Below, piece by piece: positions 44,791-51,990 of a stretch of DNA of 64,000 nucleotides (positions are counted from its first letter, which is position 1; every line of letters starts with the position of its first letter). The notes beneath the pieces are model-generated. The model was not told the DNA's origin. It searched no databases and was given only the letters and a program-made list of their open reading frames with translations. The stretch is taken from assembly GCA_900230115.1 (NCBI GenBank), contig LT907983.1, positions 1,550,001-1,614,000 of the forward strand. Direction: 5' to 3'. This DNA comes from Spirosomataceae bacterium TFI 002. GTDB lineage: Bacteria > Bacteroidota > Bacteroidia > Cytophagales > Spirosomataceae. A program made the position numbers and the translations under genes.

Positions 44791-46296
44791 TTATCTACCC
44801 AAGGTATCTAAGGCTTTCTGAATACGAGATATAACTTCAGCTTTACCCAATATTTCGAGTGTCAGCATCAAGTCTGGTCCTTGCCCCACCCCAGTAACAG
44901 CTAAACGAAAAGCTTGCATGATTTTACCTGGTTTTATACCTGCTTGTTCTGCAAGGTCTTCAAATAATACTTTATGAATTGCTTCAGTTTTGAAATCTTC
45001 GGCATCCATTGCTTCGAAAAGCGAAATTATTTTTGGAAAATTCTCTTTTACCGTATCGTCCCATTTCTTTTCAGCAATGGTTTCATCATAACTTTGTGGT
45101 GCTGTGAATAAAAATGGAATTTCGTCTACCATTTCATTTACAAATGTTACGCGGTCTTTCATGAGTTTCACCAAGTTTTCGGCCATTTCTGGACTATCAA
45201 CTTTAGGGTTCAATAAAGCAGCAAGCTCCTCGTCACTCTTGTTTTTAAGGTATTGCTGATTGAACCATTTGGCTTTCTCCACATCAAATCTTGCACCCGA
45301 CTTATTGATTTTATCCAAAGAAAAAGCTCCAATCAACTCTTCCATGCTAAACATTTCTTGTTCCGTACCTGGATTCCAGCCCAATAGTGCTAAGAAGTTC
45401 AACAATGCATCGTCAAAATAACCATCCTCTTTGAAACCTCTAGAAATCTCTCCACTTTCATCTTTCCATTCCATTGGGAAAACAGGAAAATCACCTAACA
45501 AACCATCTCTTTTGCTAAGCTTTCCATTTCCCTGTGGTTTCAATAATAGCGGTAAATGGGCAAACTGAGGAGCTTCCCAACCGAAGGCTCTGTATAGTAA
45601 AATATGTAATGGAGCTGATGGTAACCACTCCTCTCCACGAATCACGTGTGTGATTTCCATCAAGTGATCATCCACGATGTTTGCCAAGTGATAAGTTGGC
45701 ATTCCGTCGGCTTTTAGTAACACTTTATCGTCAATGGTAGAGCTATGAACCACTACCCAGTCACGTATAAGGTCTTTGAACCTGATTTCTTCCTTGATAG
45801 GTACTTTGAGGCGAATTACATAAGGCTCATTAGCCGCAAGTTTTGCTTCTACTTCGTCTTTTGACAAAGTAATGCTGTTCTTCATTTGCATTCTCGTTAC
45901 CGAGTTATATGAAGGATTATCAGCTTTTTCTGCCTCTAGTTTTGCTCGCATTTCTGCTAAATCCTCAGCTGTATCAAAAGCATAATAAGCCTTGCCTTCA
46001 GCAACTAGTTTTTGTGCATAATCAGCATAAATATCTTTTCGCTCCGATTGTCGATATGGGGCATGTGGCCCACCTTTCGACGGAGATTGATCAAATTCAA
46101 TTCCAAGCCAAGACAATGAGTCTTCTATATATTGCTCTGCACCTGCAACAAAACGCGATTGGTCGGTGTCCTCTATTCTTAAATAGATTTCTCCACCTTG
46201 GTTCTTTGCAAAAAGGTAATTATAGAGTGCTGTACGCACTCCGCCAATGTGTAATGGTCCTGTAGGACTAGGTGCAAATCTTACTTTTACTGACAT
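44791..46296 (-). CDS. gltX: Glutamate-tRNA ligase
   Basis: A 501-residue class I glutamyl-tRNA synthetase that charges tRNA-Glu. The signatures are RFAPSPTGPLHIGGVRTALY (HIGH region) and KLSKRDG (KMSKS region), with ADGMPTYHLANIVDDHLM and VIRGEEWLPSAPLHILLYRA between them. The anticodon-binding C-terminal part ends GQGPDLMLTLEIL. Length is normal. The gene has its own terminator. The amino-acid-specific branch (GluRS against GlnRS) is supported by the class of the HIGH-region sequence and by the lack of a GlnRS-type extension. Confidence 0.97.
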   Translation of the reverse strand: MSVKVRFAPSPTGPLHIGGVRTALYNYLFAKNQGGEIYLRIEDTDQSRFVAGAEQYIEDSLSWLGIEFDQSPSKGGPHAPYRQSERKDIYADYAQKLVAEGKAYYAFDTAEDLAEMRAKLEAEKADNPSYNSVTRMQMKNSITLSKDEVEAKLAANEPYVIRLKVPIKEEIRFKDLIRDWVVVHSSTIDDKVLLKADGMPTYHLANIVDDHLMEITHVIRGEEWLPSAPLHILLYRAFGWEAPQFAHLPLLLKPQGNGKLSKRDGLLGDFPVFPMEWKDESGEISRGFKEDGYFDDALLNFLALLGWNPGTEQEMFSMEELIGAFSLDKINKSGARFDVEKAKWFNQQYLKNKSDEELAALLNPKVDSPEMAENLVKLMKDRVTFVNEMVDEIPFLFTAPQSYDETIAEKKWDDTVKENFPKIISLFEAMDAEDFKTEAIHKVLFEDLAEQAGIKPGKIMQAFRLAVTGVGQGPDLMLTLEILGKAEVISRIQKALDTLGR

Positions 46297-46532
46297 AAAT
46301 TTTTCTTAAAAAGGCTGCAAAAATACGAATTAAACCCGCACTATTCATTAGAAATTCGTAATGAGAAGTTAAATTTCAATAAAACAGGCAATTAAACGAG
46401 ATGAGAATAGCAATCTATTTGAATTCAAATTAATTGAGTTTACAGACTGGTTTGAAGTAAATTAACTTTGGATTAGCGTTTATGGTTTATGCTGACCATA
46501 TCCTCGAAATTTCTTCACGGGATTTGAATCAT

Positions 46533-46540
46533 TATCTTTG
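46533..46540 (+). promoter_or_regulatory. Candidate -7 box TATCTTTG ahead of the DUF5916 gene
   Basis: Exact TAnnTTTG match 15 bases before the ATG of the DUF5916 gene. No well-placed TTG was found; the -33 region reads TTC. Confidence 0.4.
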
Positions 46541-46555
46541 CGGCAACATTATCAA

Positions 46556-48853
46556 ATGTACAATCGCACTTCAAGTTTAATGCAGAAAATCTTACTCCTC
46601 ATTATAAGTATTTTACTACTTCAGATTTCCTTTTCTTTTGCTCAAAATGCCCCGGGAACCGGATTACACATTAAAAAAGCTACCGAGGAAATAAAGCTTG
46701 ACGGTATACTTGACGAAGCAACTTGGAGAAATGCCGACGTTGCTAATAATTTTTATACCAATTATCCTTACGACACCGCATTGGCTGAATTCCAGACCGA
46801 GTTTCGTGTTTCATTTAATGACGATTATGTATACCTATCATTTATCGCTCAAGACGACACTACTGCGGACATGGTGAATTCTCTGAGAAGGGATTTCAAC
46901 TATAACCTCAATGATAATGTGGGAATCGTATTCAGTCCTTTCAATGATAAACAAAACGGCTTTTTCTTTATCATCACTCCAAAAGGTATCCAAATGGAAG
47001 GTATCATGAGTGCTGGTGGGGCAAGTGATAACGCATGGAGTATTTACTGGGATTGCAAATGGTTCTCCAAAGTTGTGAGGTACAAGGACCACTGGATAGG
47101 TGAAATAGCCATCCCGTTTAAAAGTTTTAGGTACAAAAGCGATGTTACTGAATGGAACATTGCTTTTGACAGGTATGATGCCAAACGAAATATAAAATCG
47201 GCTTGGATACAAACACCTATTCAATTCCCAACAGCTTGCATGGCATATTCGGGACAATTGAAGTGGGATGATCCTATTCCTAAATCGAAAAGAAACATTT
47301 CTTTGATACCTTATGTGGCTGGAGGTTTATCCAATTCTGCTCCATACGAAGCCAAACCTTCGGGCAATCTACAAGTAGGTTTTGATGCAAAAGCGGCGAT
47401 TACGCCATCACTTAGCTTGGACCTTACAGTGAACCCTGATTTCTCCCAAGTGGAGGTGGATCGGCAGGTGATAAACCTTACTCGTTTCGAATTCCAGTTC
47501 CCTGAAAGAAGGCAGTTTTTCTTAGAAAACAGTGATCTATTTGCCAATGCAGGATTCCCAGGAGTAAGACCTTTCTTTAGCCGAAGAGTTGGCTTGGTGC
47601 AAGATTCTGTGGGTTTATATCAACAAGTTCCTATTGCTTTTGGAGCGAGAATTAGTGGTTCTCTAAACGAAAAATGGAGGATCAGTCTCATGAACATGCA
47701 AACCAAAGAAATGCTTTCGCAAGGTTTACCGGTTCAAAACTATGGCGTAGCTACTATCCTCAGAAATTTTAAAGGGCAATCCAATATCTCTTTCACTTTT
47801 GTAAATAAGCAAAGCTTGGGTGTAGGTGCAGGGGATTCATTGAAGTATTTTCATCAGAGCATCTTTAATAAACTTGGCGGTACTGAAACACAGACCGAAC
47901 CTAACTTATTCAACAGGACCTTCACAGCGGATTTAGAATTATTAAGCGACGATAATAAATGGTATTTTAGTTCGTACGCCACTAAATCGCTCGATGAAGA
48001 AAAGGTAGATAAAACAGGAGCAATTGGTTACTATTTCAAATACGCCACTCGAAACCTGCAAATCACTCAAAATGCAAAGTATTTAGGCGAAAACTATAAT
48101 CCTGAAGCGGGATTTGCTCCTGCATTGCGTGTATATGCAGGTCAGTTATCTCATTCTATTGGTAGTCAATATAAGTTTTTTCCAAAAGCTCCTAAACTTG
48201 TTTTTATGGGCCCTGAAGTAGCATTTAGCGAAACATATTTACCTAGTGGCCCTCTCACAGATCGCAATTACGGGCTTAGTTATAATTTCAATTTCTTGAA
48301 TACATCATCCTTCGAAATTTCGGCTGAGCATACTTTTCAGCGATTGACAAATGATTTTTCGCTTTCGAACCCTGAGGTTTTCAAGAGTTTTTTGACCAAT
48401 GAAGTGTACAAATGGAATACCTTCACAATGGCTTACCAAAGCAGCACGATTAAAAAAGTAAACTATACGCTATCGGGTGCTTATGGCGGGTTTTATAATG
48501 GTACAAATTTTAATATAAGTGGACAATTGAATGCTCGCTATCAGCCATTTGGAAATGTTTCTTTACTAGTAGATTATAATGACCTTAAGCTGCCAGCTAA
48601 TTACGGAGGTGCAGAGAAACTATTCTTGATAGGCCCTAGATTAGACCTTACGCTTACCGATAAGCTCTTTATCACAACTTATGTTCAATACAATAACTTA
48701 CTCGACAATGTGAATATCAATGGGCGTTTTCAATGGCGATACTCTCCTGCTTCCGACTTTTTTATTGTTTACACAGAAAACTACTTCGCCAATAGCTTCA
48801 ATTCTAAGAACAGAGCATTGGTTTTTAAACTTAATTATTGGTTGAATTTATAA
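46556..48853 (+). CDS. DUF5916 outer membrane protein with CBM9-like N-terminal domain
   Basis: A 765-residue exported protein. The ATG at MYNRTSSLMQKILLL is taken; a TTG six codons earlier lies in the promoter box and an internal ATG eight codons later is possible. After the signal peptide (ending ISFSFAQ) comes a carbohydrate-binding-like domain (IKLDGILDEATW, FRVSFNDDYVYLSF, GEIAIPFKSFRY, WNIAFDRYDAKRN), followed by a barrel-forming DUF5916 part (PDFSQVEVDRQVINLTRFE, PERRQFFLENSDLFANAG). The ending VFKLNYWLNL is as expected for a barrel. A role in binding carbohydrate or protein at the surface is plausible. Confidence 0.9.
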   Translation: MYNRTSSLMQKILLLIISILLLQISFSFAQNAPGTGLHIKKATEEIKLDGILDEATWRNADVANNFYTNYPYDTALAEFQTEFRVSFNDDYVYLSFIAQDDTTADMVNSLRRDFNYNLNDNVGIVFSPFNDKQNGFFFIITPKGIQMEGIMSAGGASDNAWSIYWDCKWFSKVVRYKDHWIGEIAIPFKSFRYKSDVTEWNIAFDRYDAKRNIKSAWIQTPIQFPTACMAYSGQLKWDDPIPKSKRNISLIPYVAGGLSNSAPYEAKPSGNLQVGFDAKAAITPSLSLDLTVNPDFSQVEVDRQVINLTRFEFQFPERRQFFLENSDLFANAGFPGVRPFFSRRVGLVQDSVGLYQQVPIAFGARISGSLNEKWRISLMNMQTKEMLSQGLPVQNYGVATILRNFKGQSNISFTFVNKQSLGVGAGDSLKYFHQSIFNKLGGTETQTEPNLFNRTFTADLELLSDDNKWYFSSYATKSLDEEKVDKTGAIGYYFKYATRNLQITQNAKYLGENYNPEAGFAPALRVYAGQLSHSIGSQYKFFPKAPKLVFMGPEVAFSETYLPSGPLTDRNYGLSYNFNFLNTSSFEISAEHTFQRLTNDFSLSNPEVFKSFLTNEVYKWNTFTMAYQSSTIKKVNYTLSGAYGGFYNGTNFNISGQLNARYQPFGNVSLLVDYNDLKLPANYGGAEKLFLIGPRLDLTLTDKLFITTYVQYNNLLDNVNINGRFQWRYSPASDFFIVYTENYFANSFNSKNRALVFKLNYWLNL

Positions 48854-48870
48854 GGCCATTTTATGTGCAG

Positions 48871-48906
48871 GGGTAAAAATACCTAGAATGGTAAGTATTT
48901 TTACCC
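48871..48906. promoter_or_regulatory. Perfect 12-bp inverted repeat before the defence island
   Basis: GGGTAAAAATAC (48871-48882) and GTATTTTTACCC (48895-48906) pair perfectly around a 12-base loop. No T run follows on the plus strand, so it is not a typical terminator for the DUF5916 gene; it may be an operator or a boundary element. Confidence 0.5.
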
Positions 48907-48935
48907 TAAATCCGAAAATAGATCTTCCTATATTA

Positions 48936-48964
48936 TTGTAAATCCAACGATTGAGGTATTTTTG
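48936..48964 (+). promoter_or_regulatory. Promoter of the defence island (TTG-N18-TATTTTTG)
   Basis: TTG at 48936 and TATTTTTG at 48957 with an 18-base spacer fit the Bacteroidota consensus well. Transcription would start near 48970, about 30 bases before the methyltransferase ATG. Confidence 0.6.
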
Positions 48965-49001
48965 ATTACTTGATAAAAACCATATTGGCAGTTTAACTGG
49001 A

Positions 49002-50267
49002 ATGACAAAAGATGATCCAAATTACAATTTCATAGACTTATTCGCGGGTGCTGGAGGGCTTTCAGAAGGTTTTATTCAAGCTGGTTTTGAGCCAATTGCT
49101 CATGTTGAAATTGAAAAATCGGCATGTAATACTCTAAGGACAAGAGCAGTTTATCACTATTTAAAAACCAATAAGAAATATAACACATACATTTCCTATC
49201 TCAAAGGTGAAATAACACGGGAACAACTATATAAAAGTATACCAAATGAGGTGATGGATTCTATTATAAACCTTCCAATAGGAGAGGAAAACAATAAAAA
49301 TATTCAAAAACAAATAGATAAATGCCTAGGAAATAAAAAGGTTGATATAATTATTGGAGGACCGCCTTGCCAAGCTTATTCATTAGTTGGCAGATCTCGT
49401 TCAAAGACCAAAATGGAGGGCGACCCTAGAAATTATTTGTTCGTACAATACGCTGCATATTTAGAGATATATCAGCCAAAAATGTTTGTTTTTGAGAATG
49501 TACTCGGACTTAAGTCAGCAAAGAAAGGTCACTACCTTGAAGAAATGGAAAAGCTTTTCAACGAAAAAGGCTACCGAATAAAGCTCTTTACACTTGAAGC
49601 AACAAATTTCGGTGTCTTACAAAATAGGAAAAGAGTCGTGATTCTTGGTTGGAAAAAAAATAGAAAAGTTAACATTCCGAACTTAGAAGAAATAATAGTT
49701 GAAAGTAATTACTTGGTTCAGGATTTATTGAAGGATTTGCCAGTAATTAAAGCTGGTGAAGGTGCAGATAGGTTTTTGAAATACAAAACGGAAACAACAG
49801 AATACTTAAAATCTCACGCCTTACGCAATGGTATTGACATTTTAACCCAACACATTGCAAGACCCCATAGAGATCAGGATAAAGAAATTTATAAAATTGC
49901 CGTTCAGAAATGGGAGAAAAAACAAGAAAGGTTAAATTATAACGATTTGCCAGAACGACTTAAAACCCACCGAAATCGCACTTCATTTTTTGATAGGTTT
50001 AAAGTGGTAGCTGCAGATTTGCCTTTCTCTCAAACTGTTGTTGCCCATATTTCCAAAGACGGCCATTATTATATTCATCCTGATGGCAAGCAAAACAGGT
50101 CAATCAGTGTTAGAGAAGCAGCACGACTTCAATCTTTTCCTGATGACTATTATTTTGAAGGTGAAAAAGAGGGAGCAAATAGAACGGCTGCTTTTAAACA
50201 AATTGGCAATGCTGTGCCGCCTTTGATGGCGAAAGCAATTGCAGTAAAAATTAAAGAAATTCTATAA
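49002..50267 (+). CDS. C5-cytosine DNA methyltransferase
   Basis: A 421-residue enzyme that transfers a methyl group from SAM to C5 of cytosine in DNA. Motif I is DLFAGAGG (12-19), the catalytic PC motif is GGPPCQAYS with Cys123, the ENV motif is FENV (164-167), and the last motifs are VREAARLQSFPDDYYFEG and FKQIGNAVPP. An insertion of about 90 residues between motif I and the PC motif is a departure from the simplest m5C enzymes. The target site is unknown. It is the first gene of the island and likely marks self DNA. Confidence 0.95.
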   Translation: MTKDDPNYNFIDLFAGAGGLSEGFIQAGFEPIAHVEIEKSACNTLRTRAVYHYLKTNKKYNTYISYLKGEITREQLYKSIPNEVMDSIINLPIGEENNKNIQKQIDKCLGNKKVDIIIGGPPCQAYSLVGRSRSKTKMEGDPRNYLFVQYAAYLEIYQPKMFVFENVLGLKSAKKGHYLEEMEKLFNEKGYRIKLFTLEATNFGVLQNRKRVVILGWKKNRKVNIPNLEEIIVESNYLVQDLLKDLPVIKAGEGADRFLKYKTETTEYLKSHALRNGIDILTQHIARPHRDQDKEIYKIAVQKWEKKQERLNYNDLPERLKTHRNRTSFFDRFKVVAADLPFSQTVVAHISKDGHYYIHPDGKQNRSISVREAARLQSFPDDYYFEGEKEGANRTAAFKQIGNAVPPLMAKAIAVKIKEIL

Positions 50268-50284
50268 ATTATATCTAAACCTAT

Positions 50285-50509
50285 ATGGAGATGATTTATT
50301 CTCACCCTAATTACAGAATCACATTTCTAAATGAAAAAAGCCTAAGAGAGGAATTAAAGAATTGGTGTCGCGAAGACCTAATACTTTGGCTAAAATGGAA
50401 TGATCCTAATGGAATTTACAATGACGAAGAAAGTATGGAAGAGCTTGGCAATATTATGACCTATGAAGAGGGGGTTGAAATAATTGTTAAGCAAGTAATT
50501 CAAGCCTAG
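50285..50509 (+). CDS. Small acidic protein of unknown function in the defence island
   Basis: A 74-residue protein starting MEMIYSHPNYR; the second methionine is an alternative start. It contains LREELKNWCREDLILWLKWN, then DPNGIYNDEESMEEL and TYEEGVEIIVKQVIQA. The pattern LxxWLKWNDPNGxYxDExS recurs, as I recall, in short uncharacterised Bacteroidota proteins. Its stop overlaps the GTG start of the ATPase by one base, so it belongs to the island transcript. It could be a regulator or a subunit that bridges the methyltransferase and the ATPase complex. Confidence 0.75.
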   Translation: MEMIYSHPNYRITFLNEKSLREELKNWCREDLILWLKWNDPNGIYNDEESMEELGNIMTYEEGVEIIVKQVIQA

Positions 50510-51990
50510 TGATTGACTACTCCAACATACAATCCACCTCCGCTGAACCAGAAGCAAGTTCAATGATAGAAACCTTTCGAGCGATTGGTTATTCTATAGA
50601 AACTGCTATTGCTGACATTATTGATAATTCAATTACGGCTGGAGCAAAGAATATATGGATAGATTACAATTGGAAGGGCTCAAAAACTACAATATCCATT
50701 TTGGATGATGGAACAGGGATGAATAATGAGCAGCTTGTTCAAGCAATGAGACCTGGAAGCAAAAATCCTTTGGATGAAAGAAATCGAGATGATTTAGGTC
50801 GATTTGGATTAGGACTAAAAACTGCCTCATTTTCACAATCAAGAAAATTTACTGTTTTCTCAAAAGCAAAAGATTACAAGCCAGTTTTTTGGACTTGGGA
50901 TTTAGACTTTGTTAATCAAGAAAAGGTATGGAAATTAATTAGATACATTTCTGACCAAGAAAACTGGACTAAAAAAATAGAAACTGTTGAGACTGGCACT
51001 TGTGTAATTTGGTGGGATTTGGATAGGCTTACAAAAGATACTTCTGAAGATAATGAAGAGGCTAAAAGTAAGTTTTTTGGAATTATGGATTCGGTAAAAT
51101 CTCACTTATCTATGGTTTTTCATAGATATATGGATGAAGGTTTGAAGATCTATTTACGTGAAAGAGAAATAAAATCTTGGGATCCATTTATGATTGGTGT
51201 TGATGGATTACAAACTAAACCAGAAACGAGGTTAGAAAGTGGTTTCATAAAAATAAAGGGGTTTATATTACCGCACCGTTCTAAACTTACTGCCGAACAG
51301 TATAATCTTGGAAAAGGACCAAAAGATAGTTGGACAGCTCATCAGGGATTTTATGTTTATAGAAATCGAAGATTGTTAGTTGCAGGCGACTGGCTTGGTC
51401 TCTTTAAAAGAGAAGGGCATTATGACCTTTGTAGAATTCAAATTGATTTACCAAATAATTTTGATGATGACTGGCAAATTGACATCAAGAAATCTATTGC
51501 TAGACCACCGTCAATTTACCGTGAACAAATTCTTGCACTAGCAAGAGAAGTTAGAAATCAAGCAGTAGAGGTATATAGGCACAAAGGCAAGGTGCTTAAG
51601 CGGAAATTGGCTTCGGATGAATATTTTCCATTTTGGGAAGAAAGAGCTAGGTACGGTAAGCGTTTTTATAAAATAAACCGCAAACATCCACTTTTAAATG
51701 AATTACTTTCCAAGTCTGGCGATTTGAAAAAGGAAATAGAAAAGGTAATTCAGTTTATTGAAGAAACAATACCTGTTCCTTTAATCACGCTTCAAGAAAG
51801 CGAAAATGAAAAACCTCATGGACAACCTTTTGAAGGAATAGATCACAACGCGATAAAGGAAACAATGCAAAAGCTTTTCAATGGTTTTGTTATTAGTGGA
51901 CTTTCTATAGAAAAAGCGAAGGCAAGAATATTAAATACCGAACCTTATAATTTCTATCCAGAATACATTGAATTTTTGATAAATGAGTAA
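50509..51990 (+). CDS. MORC-like GHKL ATPase
   Basis: A 493-residue HATPase-fold protein. The start is a GTG overlapping the TAG of the previous gene. ATP-binding motifs are N box ADIIDNS (35-41), G1 ILDDGTGM (64-71) and G2 GRFGLGLK (97-104). The catalytic Glu of MutL/MORC-type N boxes is replaced by Asp36, as I recall from related bacterial proteins. The GFYVYRNRRLLVAGDWLGLF segment belongs to the second (transducer-like) domain. These ATPases clamp on DNA when two subunits dimerise. It overlaps the Z1 gene by eight bases. Confidence 0.92.
   Translation: MIDYSNIQSTSAEPEASSMIETFRAIGYSIETAIADIIDNSITAGAKNIWIDYNWKGSKTTISILDDGTGMNNEQLVQAMRPGSKNPLDERNRDDLGRFGLGLKTASFSQSRKFTVFSKAKDYKPVFWTWDLDFVNQEKVWKLIRYISDQENWTKKIETVETGTCVIWWDLDRLTKDTSEDNEEAKSKFFGIMDSVKSHLSMVFHRYMDEGLKIYLREREIKSWDPFMIGVDGLQTKPETRLESGFIKIKGFILPHRSKLTAEQYNLGKGPKDSWTAHQGFYVYRNRRLLVAGDWLGLFKREGHYDLCRIQIDLPNNFDDDWQIDIKKSIARPPSIYREQILALAREVRNQAVEVYRHKGKVLKRKLASDEYFPFWEERARYGKRFYKINRKHPLLNELLSKSGDLKKEIEKVIQFIEETIPVPLITLQESENEKPHGQPFEGIDHNAIKETMQKLFNGFVISGLSIEKAKARILNTEPYNFYPEYIEFLINE

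Noticed and set aside
46838-47257. Minus-strand open frame of 139 residues inside the DUF5916 gene
   Set aside because: It is fully contained in a gene with clear domains, and its translation shows no recognisable motif.
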